64,000 bases of DNA from Elysia chlorotica. Lineage: Eukaryota > Mollusca > Gastropoda > Plakobranchidae. The stretch lies in NCBI GenBank assembly GCA_003991915.1, contig RQTK01000151.1:587160-651159 (forward strand). The letters run 5' to 3'. Shown here piece by piece: positions 47,701 to 60,686 of this stretch (the first letter of the stretch is position 1; each line of letters begins with the position of its first letter). The notes beneath the pieces are model-generated. The model saw nothing but the letters and a program-made list of their open reading frames with translations. It searched no databases and was not told where the DNA came from. Both the position numbers and the translations under genes were made by a program.

Positions 47701-50700
47701 GATAAGCACATCTGACATTAAATTGGCTATGTATACACATTGAAAATACAGAATAAACGCCTAAAACGCTGTTGCTTCCTTGAACAAACAGGTTTCTTGC
47801 CATCAATAGAAGTTCCAACGTTCAGTTTCAGTTTACAGCTCGCAAAATATAGGTTTCGTTAGCAATTTAGATCATTTCGAAATGGCCTTTCATTTTCTTG
47901 CTCAGCTTACTTAAAAAGCAGGTCTTGAAAATGAAGATGAAGATAGATCTAATCCGGTAGATAAGAGCGGAAAGAATGGAGAAAGTGATATTGAAGTAGA
48001 TCCATAAGATCCAAGGTGTGATGGAGGTGACGGAAAAATGCACATGTAGATCTAGGCGTATATCTACTAGACCCTGAAACTGGGGGGATTGCAAGCGCTC
48101 AAACAGATTATGAATTTGCTTGGTTCCCGCAGCGTAGTTTTTTTTTTTAATTCTGAGAATAATTTGTTCTCAGTGTTTCTAATGGCATGTAAAGAAAAAA
48201 TGAACACACAAAAATTAAACAGATAACACAAAAGTTCACATACACAAAAAAACTTGTGCAAGGAAAGACGATCTTTTTGCCAAACATTTTTACTTTTTTT
48301 CTTCTTTTTTTTTTAAATATTTCTAATGCCATGAACGTGTCAAGTTGTATATGGTTAGAGAAGTGCATCCAATCTGAATGAATCATTTTTTTCTCATAAT
48401 TTTGTCTCTTTTGAGAAAACCGTTTCAACAAATTTAAGAACATAGGTTTACGTCCTTAGATTGCCATTGTGAAATATATCAACTAATCAGTAATTTAAGT
48501 GTTAAGCTTAGGTAATCAAACGAAAATAAAATTTATCACTTAGTAACAGATTGTTGTGTACTGAGTAAGACTTGAACAGGCACACAATTTGTAATATATA
48601 AGTATGTCACCATTACCTGCATTTTCTGGCATCGCATAAGAATCGCATCAACACATGGCACAGGGTCATCAAGAGATTCCAGCTAAATATCATAATAAAA
48701 AAATCAACACTGAATTAGCTAGTGAAAAGACAATGTATGATAAAACATACCTATAGGAAATCTTTTTAAAAACCTTTCTAAATTATTCTAAAGCACATAA
48801 ATCACGATTGTTAGAGAAGATAGGTAACACACACACACACAAAAAAAAACAACAGAATTTTCTTTTTCAAATAAAGAGAATCATCTTTGGTTTTAATATT
48901 TCATGCGTAAAAACGCACCAGACAGGGCTAAAATCTGAATTTGCTCTGACGTTGAACTATAGATTGAATTTTTCTTTCAACCATAGGCCCTTCTCCCATC
49001 TGCTAAATGAAATTATTGATTTTGTAAGATAAGGGTGGGAAAAAAATTATAGGGTGCATACAGCTACGGTATATTTTATAAGAAATGATCATAATATAAA
49101 ACTACAAAAGGGAGAGTTAAAAAAAAAAAAACAAACATGAGTCATAATTTTGCATGACTTCAATTTTATCTAGATCTCTGATAAAAATCATGGAAAATGA
49201 ATCTAAATCCCATTTAAATTTTTTAAGACTCACTTTTAGCCTAATGTCCAGTGTATACTTAAGCAGAATGAATGACATATTTAACTCTTGTTCTATCATT
49301 TTTATTTCTGTCCATTCAATGAAAATGACGAGGAGACACGAGGTTTGGGTGTAAAGGTGGAGAGATTGGAATGCAAACGAATATACAATAAACTATATCT
49401 ACGTTCCTTGTTTTTAAGGCTAATTAGAAAGAGATAATTGTGAAATAACTATACGATGGTCAATATCGAGTAAGATCAAACGCAACCAGAATCATTACTT
49501 GGTTGTAAATGACGGCAATAGTCTAGGACTAGATGTAATATAGAAAGATGGATATTATTATTCAAAGTATGAAAATATGCCAAAGTGTACGGGTTGGCAG
49601 CTCTGAAGTATATGAAAAAAGGAAAGGACATTCTTATTTGTATTTTAGAGAACCCTGATAAAATGTGGGAAGAGATTCTTACATGCCAACATTAATATAT
49701 TCATTATAAACTTAACAATCGAGGAAATATTTTTCAAAACATTTGTGTTAAAAAAAAACACTTAGCCATTTCTGAAAGAGAAGCACCCTTTTATAACATA
49801 TAAACGATTGATATGTGAATGAAACATTATTGCCATCTATTACCTTAATTTTAAGGAAATCATGAATAAATTTGATTCCCCTGGGGCAAAAATTAAAGAG
49901 AATTTTACAAATTTAGAGTTAAGTGATGCTACCTGAATGGTGCCAATTGTATAAAACATTTAAGCCCCTAACGATAAACCTGTTGACTCTGCAAAATAAG
50001 ATCTACACACTATTTTTGTTATGTTTTTGAGAACTATGTAGCCTTTGTGTACTAACTTTGACAACATTTCGCAGCACGGCAGCCACGTCCGAGGGGCTGT
50101 TGGTGAGGACCACACCTGGACTGTCCAGAAGCTTGATGTGTGTGTCCAACTGGACAGACTGCATTGCTCTGGAACACACAATAAGAACATGAAAAATAAA
50201 CGATAGTAGTCTTTGCAGAGCTTACTTTTCACTAAAACATGGGACTGAGAATATTACAAAATTGTTCGAAAATCTTTGTCAGAATATGAAGGAATTTTAA
50301 TACACAATACAAATACAATAATACTAAAGTGTTCTCCCAATTTAAAAAAAAATATTGCAACCTTATTGTTTTAGATATACATGGGACTGGCAATATTAAA
50401 TTAAATGAAACACATCTAGATACATATGAAATAGTTTTTACAGCATAAAATAAACTGGCTCCATGAAAAATCATTATGTGGTTGTTAATATTACAGTTGC
50501 TCATTTTCCCACTACTCCAACTTGCTGACCTTAACAGGTAACCTGACCTATGAAAACCAATTCTGCTAAACGTGTGAGAACATTCACAATCTTTAATTGC
50601 ACCTCTTACCTTTTCAACATAAAAAAGATAATTTTAATTGCAAAAGGAAAAAAAAATCTGAAGAAGTTATAGTACAGAAGCACTGGACTAAGTATATTTT

Positions 50701-53700
50701 GTATGCAGCTCATGTCTAGATTTATAATTAATATATTCATTCATTTTATGTTTTATATAGCTGGCAATTCCACTAAACAAATTTTAAATTTTTTAACCTA
50801 ATGCATTTTCCTTTATTGAAAACAGCAGGCACTAACTTTGTGATTCCTGGATTTGCTCCGACTTCACAAGCCTTTGCTCGCTTTAAACTGTTGATGATGC
50901 TACTCTTGCCAGTGTTGGGGAAACCTGGGTAAAATAAAACATTCCAACAAGAAAAAAGGTGAGTTTGTTATTAACATCAAAAGATAAAACATACATTCAT
51001 GAAAATCAAATTGAAAATAAAATCCATCAAACAAAAGGGGAAAAAAATAGAAGTAATTTAACATAAACACAAAACTTTTTACAAACATGTTGTCAGGCAA
51101 ACAATATGTTGCTAAACTTACCTACAACCCCAACGTTGATGGCCATCTCTGTGTTGCGACAATAATTACGTAGCAATTTCATTAACACATCTGCCCCCAG
51201 GCAATGACTGGACTTTAATAAATCTGAACTGGCTTTGAAGTAGTCAACTTTAGACTGTGTCTGAAATTCAGAAGTTAAAGGGAAAAAAGTTTAGGTCAAG
51301 TACATATATAAATCATTGGACTCAGTTGGGAAAAAAAAAAATTATAAATTATAGAAAAAGAAAAAAAAAGATCAGGAGGAGAGAAAACAATACAGGAAAT
51401 GGTTGCAAAGGCCAAACAAAAGATTTCTTTAAAAAAAAAATCAAAAGTATATGCTTGTCAGAATTTCCATTTTTGTTTCCTCGCGTACAATGTAGACATT
51501 CTTTAATCATATTATTAAAACAATTATCGAATACCAAGTTATAAAGATATATATCCGATGGGAAATATACATGAAGGACAACTGACAAATTGTTTTGCTT
51601 ATTGAAATTCGATAATATGTCTAAGGCTTTGTCCTATATTTTATTTAAATATACTTCTTCAATTGTCATAAACCTGATCAGAACCACTGTTGTAAAAAAA
51701 AAAAAATGAGTGCTTTGCTGTAATAATTTTATCAACCTCAAAGTTCTTAGACTGTATATTTAGGTTGCTCAGATAAGTTAAAAGCAAACTAATTGTTTTT
51801 CTTTTTTTAAGTAGTCATTCTGAGTTGGCTTGGGAAAGCAAAAGTGTTATCAATAAAATTATACAAAAAGTGCCCTTAACAGAAAACAAAGCCTTCAATT
51901 TCTTTTGTCTCTTATTAAATCTACCATAATGGATTAGTAATAGTGTAACAGTACAAATTTTTTTTTTCTAAAGCCTACAATGTATATTGAAAGTCAATAC
52001 AAGGCATTGTGGTAGTCTTCCTATGACACAATAGAATTTTAGTATTAAGTGTTTCAGTAAATCATAAGCAACCCTTGGCGCGTATTACCAGGTGATCACG
52101 CTGCTGCTGTGTGGAGGCTTTGAAAGCCACTGCTGGAAGCTCCTTTCTTAGATGTCTCAACCAGGCCTCTACATTTTCTTTGGGGACGAGATCTAGTAAT
52201 ATCATTCAATAAACAACAAAATCTTAATATTAAACATGATTGAAATGACTTTATTGATCAAATTCAATAGCTTACGTAAACTTTATGAGTAAAAGAAGCA
52301 GAAAAGAAGACAAAAAAGCACAAGGATTCTACTTTTGAGCTTTTAAAAAAATGTCTTCAAACAAAGAAAACATAATCAAAAAACTACAACCTACCAATAA
52401 TCCTACAAATTTCATTCACACGGATTTTTGTATTATTATTATTATCACTATAATTATTATTATCACTATAATTATTATTATTACCATAAAAGCTTACCTA
52501 TTTTATTGAGAACTATGACAAGCCTCTTGTTCCCCGGTGCTGATCTGACAGCCTCCTCCACGTCCAGTGATCTGCTTCCTAGAGGATCTCGGGCATCCAG
52601 CACCTCCAGAATAACATCTGCTGCGTCTATCACCTGGGAGGTTGGTCAAACAAACCTGATCAGGGCCTCTTTAAAACAAGTCTTAACAAGATCAAACATT
52701 AGTTTCATAACCTTTTCACATTGCATGATTCAAGGCATATTCCTTGAGAGCACACTGATTTCGTGAACTGTCACAAATTTATAAAAGATTAAAACTTATT
52801 TACGGTAATTATTATTTTGAAATGGAAAGTGTACAGATCAATACAAGGAGGTGCTTGCAATGCGCACATGTGTGGAAAAGATGGGAAAAGGTTAATGTTC
52901 TATCTTTTTTTATAGCTAAACCCAAATTGTAAGTAATTCAATTTTGAAATACTTAGACAGTGTTTGACTTTGACATTTTTGTAAATACCTTTGATGATAT
53001 CTATGCTAAAAACACTTTTTATTAACCTAATCAAAGTCAAGATTACATATTATGAAGCCAATTCTTGTACTTTTCTATAATGGATTGACAAAAATATTGT
53101 AAACCTTCAAATATCTTTTGTGTGATTAACTTTGCCTGTCTTATGTTATCTGAAATCAGCTTGGCACTGTCAGCCAGTTTTGAAGTCCTATTTACTGCAA
53201 ATGTTGCATGTTTCATACAATATAGTTTTGTTCAGTCTCAAACAATTCAAAGAAGAAAAGAAAAAGAACTTATAAGTAAGTGAATCCTACAAGCAAAATG
53301 GAACCTGCCCAAAAAAATATATTTCACTAGATCTATATGCAAAATTAATTTTGAGGATTTTAGCTCCATACAAAGCATGGTGTGAATAAGGCTTTTAAAG
53401 GTTTGCTATTTCAGCAATTTTTTTCCTATAAAATATAATTTAGTGCTCCGAGGCTGGTCATAAATAAGAAAAAAATGGATTCCACAATAAAAACAGACCC
53501 ACTTTTTTGTTAAACTTTCACTCCAAAAAGGTGTCTTAGATAAATAATATAATAATAACTATTCTTTGTTATTTTCATTACCCTCATATTAAAATAATTC
53601 TAGGCTTATACTTCTAACAAGAATACTCTCCAGGAGGGGTATTGTTAAGACTAAAGAACCAAGTTAACAATTTAATTTTATGATTAAGCTTTACGAAAAA

Positions 53701-56700
53701 ACAATAATGTGTTGAATCTCATGCTTTTTTGAACTATAAGTATATTTTGACCAAAAGCTACTAGATTTATGAATTATGAAACAGATTATAAATATCTCCT
53801 TCACTTGACTTTAGAATATTATACAGGATATGCATTATCGTTATTATAATTAAGTCCAAAATTCAGCATGCTGATTGTAGAAGGAGTTTTCAACTAATAG
53901 TTCCTACTTCAAAACAGCTCATATGAGCTTCGCACAAATTTTCTTTCTATTTCTGCTTTTTTCTTCCAATTTTTTAAGGGTGAAAATTGAAATGTGAAGC
54001 TCAGGTTACAAAATCTCCAATCTTTAGGGCCAAAATATTTTGCAACAAATAAAAAAGGGGAAAAAAACCCCAATGATCTAGGGATCTCTTTCAAAAAATG
54101 TTTAAAAACTTTTTATTTCATACCTTCTTGAATTCTTTGTAGAATGCTTTTCTTGAGTTTTCTGTTGATCTGCTGAGACTTGACGCAGGTTCAGGCACTG
54201 GAATCACTGTGTTCTGCAAGAAAAAAGGTCAGTAAAACTAAGTAATAAGAAAGAAGTGCAGTAAAACCACTCCAACCATTTGTAATGATAACAAGAGTTT
54301 TAATAAAGATTGCATTATCACAAGAGCTTAAAGGTAAAGGTTTCTTATCAAATCCAGAAGAGGATCGTAGCCGTTTGCATTAATCTGGAAATATTGCACC
54401 CATTAATTAGTATATTACAGGCAAATTACTGGTGAATTCCATAAAAAATTAGTATCACAGGAAACGTCTAAAACGACACTTATAAAATCTCAACAGAAGA
54501 TATGTTTGTACTATACAAGCAGTGTAGATCCTTCGTACCACAAGGTATACTTAGACACAATCGTGCTCAAACTTTTCAATGGAATCGTTGAAAGGCAAAG
54601 CCTTACTTTTTTATCATAAGCAGCTTGTTGTTTCTCTGCCTGTTTCAAAATGTCACCCATGTTCCTGTTTTTGTTTTGCACACGCTCTCTTGCCTTCTTT
54701 CTTGCAGCTTTTTTCTTCTCTCGCTCTTCCTCTTTCTGGGGACACATTTCAAAATAAACAATTTTTAAGATACTAAAACAAATATGCATGTATATATACA
54801 AATTAAATTATGAAACCAAAAATTCATTGTTATATTAGACAAATTAATTTTATTGAAAATAATTATTTTCTTGATTAGCCTATTAAATTACTTTTTAAAC
54901 TAGTAATGTATATAAAAATAAATAATATTAATAACATCAAACATTCAAACAATGTAAGAATTGATTTTAGTAAGTTATTTTTTTCTTAACTTCATTAAGT
55001 ATAGTTAATACACATGAATAAATAAAAAAGAAAGAAAAAGGCAGCATTTTCAATAATACACAACAATATTAAATAATATTAAGTTATTTTAAAAACATTA
55101 AAAATACTAAATTGATATCAATTTGACACAGTTTTTGATATCCTTAAAAAACATGAAACAAGAACACAAAGAAATCACTGTTTATTCACTTGGTATTATT
55201 CAAGAACTAAATACATTAAAACCTGAGGACTTACTTTAGCATTATAAGCCTGGGCCTCTTTGATAACTTCATCTTTAAATGGCAAAATGTTTGGCACACC
55301 TGGGTCTTTTCTTTTTGAACCTAAGAGTTTAAAAAATATTTAGTCATAGATCGTCTTCACATTATAATTGTTTCATTATTTAAGTACACCTTAGAATTTG
55401 AAACAATAATTTTCTCCATATTAAAGTATTTTGTAAAGAATTGAGTGTGTGCACCACAGAGTAATGAAGAGAAGAGAGTGTTGGCTTGGGGAAACTTTGC
55501 ATCCAGAAAGCAAGAAACAGAGATTAAGAGAGACCTAGAAGGAGGCGAAGAGATTGATTCAATACACATTATTTAGAATGTACAAAAGATGCATGAATCA
55601 ATTTATGTATTACTATTTGCAATTGGTATGAATGAAGTACTTATTAATGTTAACGAGATTAGTTAATTAGTTAATTGATATCACCCAATAAAGTATCTAA
55701 AGATAGGATATATAGAAATAGACAGAAAGAATTTCTTCTTTGATTCCAAGGAATCGCATTATCTAGATATCCAAGAACATTAGCAGAAGGAGGGAAAAGG
55801 AAACACCAACCTTGCTTAGGATTTTTCTTGGCCTCTTTTCTTAATTTTCTGTTGTGTTCTCGTACCTAGAAAAGAATAGATTTATAATGGAGTACAGGAT
55901 GATTGAATAGTAGCATGCTTTCAATATGTTAGAGAAATAATACAATTATCAATTTGGACAAATTGGTTAAAAGATAGGCACTACTAATCTGATAATTTTC
56001 ATGTTGTTTTTTTTCATATTCATAGGCCATAGGATTTTTGTCTAAAGAACAAAGTGCCTTTGAAAAGAGCAATTAAATTGAGGAACTTTTTTTTTCATAG
56101 GTGTCATTTATAAGAAAGCCTGGGTCTATCCAAACCCAGGAACCACCTCTTCCGGCCTACAAGTCTTTAATATAAAACCTCAATAATAGTAACAACAGAC
56201 AATAATTATTATAACACTCAATTCAACATGTTTATAACAGGTTACTGAAGGCAACTGACTGATTAGTTTTGAACTCAGAATTGTCATTTTTTGGTGTAAA
56301 CAAATATGGACTAGACTAGCCATATTGAAAATAGATAAAAATAATAAAAATAAAAAATCACCGCCTGGCAGAATTTATAATTTTTAAAGCTATGTTTTAA
56401 TTTAAATAAAATGCATCATTATTTCAGAAGGTCACATATATGTGACCACAAGCAATTCGTTATAAAAGGAGACTAAAAAATGGTGTGGATTAATTAAGGA
56501 TTTATCATTATGTAGTAACATGTAAAATGTAAATCAGAGAGACCCAAAATCGAACATGCCCCTTTTCTTTTGCCTTGGAGCATCCACAGCCAAAAATATT
56601 AAAAACAATTCAAGACTAGTTTTTTTCTATTAAAACAATAAAAGCTTTGCATCTATAGTTCAAATTTATAGAGCTAGCACTAATGAATCATAAATGTGAT

Positions 56701-59700
56701 ATTTGTCAATGACAAAAGCACAAACCTTTTTTTCTACTTTTACCCTGTGCTTTGTTGATTGCCTTTTGCTCTTCTTTCCTGAAAACGAAAAGGGATAATA
56801 ATGAGGCTCTGATATTTTACATATAAATAAACTTTGGAAATAAAAAGACATATTTTTCTCGCTCAAACTTTTTGTGTTACTTCTAGGCATAAAAGTCATT
56901 TGGCATTAGTTTTATAAATTATTACATAAATAGATCTATTGTGGTCATTAAGTGTGTTTCTTCCATGAAAACGAATTATCAATGCTACTTCAGATGTTAC
57001 ACTTCATTTAATATAATGACACAAAATTGTGTAACACCGGGATTACTGGAAACAATTTTGTACTTATAAATCATAAGTCGTCCCTTTTTTTTTTTCTTTT
57101 TAGATATAATGCATCTTTCAACCTTTCCCCTCCTACACTATGCATGTGGCTGGCACTCCTAATGTAACTGATACATAATATTAACAATTGTGTTTTCATT
57201 CACTTAAAAAAAAATTGTAATTTAATACTCTTCTAGTTGAGGCATTGATGCAAGATATGTTTGGAATTTGTACATTTTATCATAAAACTAAATAATCTTT
57301 TAAAAAAATTCATTACTTTATTACCACACACTCACAGCAGTAATTAATAACATCTTTTATCAGTCATTCTCTTTTATTTTATATATAAAAAAAAAAATGT
57401 AAATACAGATCTAGTGTATGTATATAGAAAAGTGTAGAAATACACTTTTAAGCCTTTAGTACAAACTCAGCCACAAATAACTAAGAGTTCTAGGGCCTTT
57501 GTACAATGTCGTGGTAGACTTGTAAGAAAATATGAGAACAAAAAGGCTTAAAGGTGCAAAACAAAATGCCTTTGAAAACAACAATCTCATTGGGAAAGTG
57601 AAGGAACATAGAAGTTAAATTGAGGAACTTTTATTTTTTTTCACAGAAGTCATTTAGAAAAAAGCCTGGATCTATCCAAATCCAGGAGCCAGCTCCTCAG
57701 GCCTAAAATCTTTTAATATCAAACCTCAATAATCATAACAAAAGACAAGATTATAATACCCAATTGGGATGTACTCATAATTCAACATGTTTAAATAAAT
57801 AGGTAACTGAAGGTAACTAACTGATTAATTAACTTTAACTCAGATTTGTCATTATTTTGTGTGAACAAATATGAAGACTAGCCATATTGAAACTAGAAAA
57901 ATTTAAAAATAAATTCACTGCTTGGTAGAATAATTTTTAAAGCTATGTTTTAATTTAAATATATATGCATCACTATTTCAGGAGACCACAAACAATTTGT
58001 TATAAAAGGTGTCATGTAAAATGTAAACCATAGAGACCTAAAATGAAACATGCAACCTTTCCGTTTGCCGCAGAGCATCCACAGCCAAAAATATTAAAAA
58101 CAATTCAGAACTAATAAAAGCTTTGCATCTATAGTTCAAATTTATAGAGCTAGCACTGATGAATTATAAATGCGATATTTGTAAATGACAAAAGCACAAA
58201 CCTTTTTTTCTACTTTTACCCTGTGCTTTGTTGATTGCCTTTTGCTCTTCTTTCCTGAAAAAGAAAAGGGATAATAATGAGGCTCTGATATTTTACATAT
58301 AAATAAACTTTGGAAATAAAAAGACATATTTTTCTCGCTCAAACTTTTTGTGTTACTTCTAGGCATAAAAGTCATTTGGCATTAGTTTTATAAATTATTA
58401 CATAAATAGATCTATTGTGGTCATTAAGTGTGTTTCTTCCCTGAAAACGAATTATCAATGCTACTTCAGATGTTACACTTCATTTAATATAATGACACAA
58501 AATTGTGTAACACTGGGATTACTGGAAACAATTTTGTACTTATAAATCATTAGTCGTCCCTTTTTTTTTTTTTTTTAGATATAATGCATCTTTCAACCTT
58601 TCCCCTCCTACACTATGCATGTGGCTGGCACTCCTAATGTAACTGATACATAATATTAACAATTGTGTTCCATTCATTTAAAAAAACATAATTATATTGC
58701 TCCTTCCATAGTAATGTTACTTTCAGTTTAAAGACACAAAATTTTGTCACGGTAGATGTAAAATTCAGAATGAGTTAAACATTTATATAGTCCTACTATA
58801 AAATTTTGATCATTTTACTTATTGATCTACAGAGTACAATAATATAAATTTGAGTATGTGATTTTGTTTCCCTTGACAATATTTCTGTGAATAAATATAA
58901 TGATGTCATTTAAAAAAATTTTAATTTAATACTCTTTTATCATAAAACTAACTAATCTTTTAAAAAATTCATTACTTTATTACCACACACTCACAGCAGT
59001 AATTAATAACATCTTTTATCAGTCATTCTCTTTTATTTTATATTAAAAAAAAAAAATTGTAAATACAGATCTAGTGCATGTATATAGAAAAGTGTAGAAA
59101 TACACCTTTAAGCCTTTAGTACAAACTCAGCCACAAATAACTAAGAGTTCTAGGGCATTTGTACAATGTCGTGGTAGACTTGTCGTAAGAAAATATGAGA
59201 ATAAAAAAGCTTAAAGGTGCATTAATTAAGGCCCATAATCTAGACCTAGAACAGTATGGAATGTGGATTAGACTCTAGAGAGGCTCTAAATTTAAGATAG
59301 ACTATACCTAGATCTAGACCTAGGCACTCCTTGAGTTTTGTGAGTCCCTAGCCTGTGGAATCAAATGGGCTGCCGGAATTCTATAAATTAAAATTGAATA
59401 AAATACCAGTAAGCTGTACTCCCTGTCTTTTTTGTTATTTTTTATTGTATTGGACTGATTTCTTTGATTCAAGGCGCGATTTGATTGTATTCAATCAATG
59501 TTTATTTGAACACGGGTACAATGCTGGCGGAGAAGGGGGTCGGGGACAACATACACAAGCACATAAAATTGATCTGACTCCGATGTAATCGAATCCTACC
59601 CACCAACTGCCCAATCCCATTTGATCGCCCACAGGTTAGAGACACAAAACTCAAGGAGTGCCTAGACCTAAATCTGAATAGATCTACAAATGATGATCTT

Positions 59701-60554
59701 AATCTATATCCAGCTTCTATTAAAATGGCCTGTGAAGCAACCATGGAAGTATTAAACTTAAAGTAATGAACCCTATTATTTAATTTATAAGCTGATGTGG
59801 TGGACGACAGGTAGGGACCTATTCATGATTAGTTGGGTGTGCTTTGAATGCCTGCATCCTTTGTAACATATCAAGGCCCCAAGGGTTGGTGCAGGTCTGT
59901 CGTCTAGCATTGGACTAAAACATCACAATGGTGTCAGAACTGGTCAAGTAAATCTACATGTATTCACATTTGTGTTTAGACCCTTTGTTGTTAGAAGGCC
60001 AACAGCCGGATGGAAACAAACGCAGGTTGGTCGACCTGATAAGGCTGGCGGTCTCAACTTCTCTTCCAAATTGATAAGGGGTGAAAATGAAGGTCGGACT
60101 GTTGTTGGGATTTCTTTGTCAGGTCGCAGATGGTGGGGTAGCAATTTCTTGGAAGGTTGCAGTGTCTGAGTGTGGCCGAACGTGGGGGATATTCTGCCAT
60201 TTGTTGTTTGGAGGCGGCTCACTGGTTGCAGGGTAGTCGTGAAGACTGACTGAGTCAGGAGGGTCTCTTTCAGCATTTGGTGGGTGCCTTTTGCTGGTCC
60301 CATGGGTTGAGGACAGGAAAGGTATGCTGCCGCACTCTTTTTCATTCTTTTGATAGGTTGGGGAGGAGTGTGGTGGACGACAGGTAGGGACCTATTCATG
60401 ATTAGTTGGGTTTACCTTGAATGCCTGCATCTTTTGTTACAACATATCAAGGTCCCCAAGGGTTGGTGCAGCTCTTTAGCATTGGGCTAAAACACCACAT
60501 TGAATCTTAGAAGAAGATGAGAAGGAGAAGAAGAAGAAGAAGAAGAAGAAGAAG

Positions 60555-60585
<31 letters not shown>

Positions 60586-60645
60586 GTTAATTTAAAGAAT
60601 TCTAGATCTAGATCTAGATGTCCAAGTCTTACCTAGTTTTGTCAT
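44767..60645 (-). CDS. GNL3L: Nucleostemin-family nucleolar GTPase (GNL3/GNL3L)
   Basis: Sixteen exons, right to left: 60645-60633, 58254-58202 (or its twin 56778-56726), 55865-55811, 55320-55235, 54735-54607, 54213-54124, 52633-52498, 52192-52089, 51260-51122, 50924-50837, 50168-50057, 48682-48617, 47178-47036, 46646-46507, 45690-45500, 44964-44767. GT-AG throughout, phases agree, 1743 nt, 580 aa (human GNL3L 582, GNL3 549). The N-terminus is basic ([16 protein letters not shown], then [14 protein letters not shown]). The GTPase is circularly permuted as in this family: G4 NKID (185-188), G5 KAST (212-215), G1 GFPNTGKSS (269-277), G2 PGITK (294-298), G3 DSPG (313-316). An acidic stretch (about 490-515) precedes a Lys-rich tail. 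The GTPase domain looks nearer GNL3L ([19 protein letters not shown]), while the N-terminus looks nearer GNL3; invertebrates usually have one gene for both. Known role: nucleolar ribosome biogenesis and cell growth. Exon 1 is only 13 nt, in a perfect CCACCATG context. Confidence 0.95.
56045..59220. repeat. Tandem duplication carrying GNL3 exon 2
   Basis: Unit 1 is about 56045-57556 and unit 2 about 57557-59220. They share, in order, GCCTTTGAAAA, TTAAATTGAGGAACTTTT, the exon 2 block, a long intron block and the end GTACAATGTCGTGGTAGACT. Identity is uneven: about 80 percent left of the exon, about 98-99 percent from the exon through the right-hand intron. Unit 2 has about 220 extra bp at 58690-58920. 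Confidence 0.93.
56726..56778 (-). CDS. GNL3L: Second, identical copy of GNL3 exon 2 (53 nt)
   Basis: Identical in sequence to 58254-58202, encoding (G)[17 protein letters not shown], with intact TTTTCAG acceptor and AAG|GTTTGT donor. It opens in phase 1 and closes in phase 0. Because 53 is not a multiple of 3, a transcript keeping both copies would shift frame, so only one can be used in a given mRNA. Either choice gives the same protein. Confidence 0.88.
59316..59668. mobile_element. MITE-like element with about 57-bp inverted ends
   Basis: Left end CCTAGGCACTCCTTGAGTTT, TGTGAGTCCCTAGCCTGTGG and ATCAAATGGG is the inverse of the right end CCCATTTGATCGCCCACAGG, TTAGAGACACAAAACTCAAG and GAGTGCCTAGACC. 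The interior of about 240 bp has no coding content. It lies within GNL3 intron 1. Superfamily unknown. Confidence 0.75.
59796..60499 (+). mobile_element. Miniature LTR element (TRIM type), non-coding
   Basis: Two direct repeats of about 131 bp (59796-59927 and 60369-60499) begin TGTGGTGGACGACAGG and end in CACA, giving the TG...CA ends of LTRs; the right copy ends CACCACA, the exact inverse of its TGTGGTG start. One base after the left repeat lies TGGTGTCAGAACTGG, a primer-binding-site-like sequence. Just before the right repeat lies a purine tract, GGTTGGGGAGGAG. The interior of about 440 bp shows no gag or pol. The parts are in the order of a terminal-repeat retrotransposon in miniature. 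The two LTRs are about 90 percent alike by eye, so it is not recent. No clear target-site duplication was found. Confidence 0.72.
60514..60583. repeat. Trinucleotide microsatellite (AAG)n
   Basis: About 65 bp of AAG repeats, directly downstream of GNL3 exon 1 within intron 1. Confidence 0.97.
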
Positions 60646-60686
60646 GGTGGGTAGATCTAGCCTGCGAACTTAGATCTAGATTCTAG
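60601..60686. promoter_or_regulatory. Cluster of TCTAGATCTAGA-type palindromes around GNL3 exon 1
   Basis: TCTAGATCTAGATCTAGAT at 60601-60619 lies 14-32 nt inside intron 1, and GTAGATCTAG plus TAGATCTAGATTCTAG at 60651-60686 lie just upstream of the ATG. Similar palindromes sit near the first exon of the other four genes. Function unknown. Confidence 0.5.

Noticed and set aside
56666-58375. Two 77-codon frames that contain GNL3 exon 2
   Set aside because: Only the middle 53 nt are exon; the rest is intron read-through. They are reported as exons.
59944-60399. A 151-codon minus-strand frame inside the TRIM element
   Set aside because: It has no gag, pol or other recognised similarity and overlaps the terminal repeat; treated as chance.
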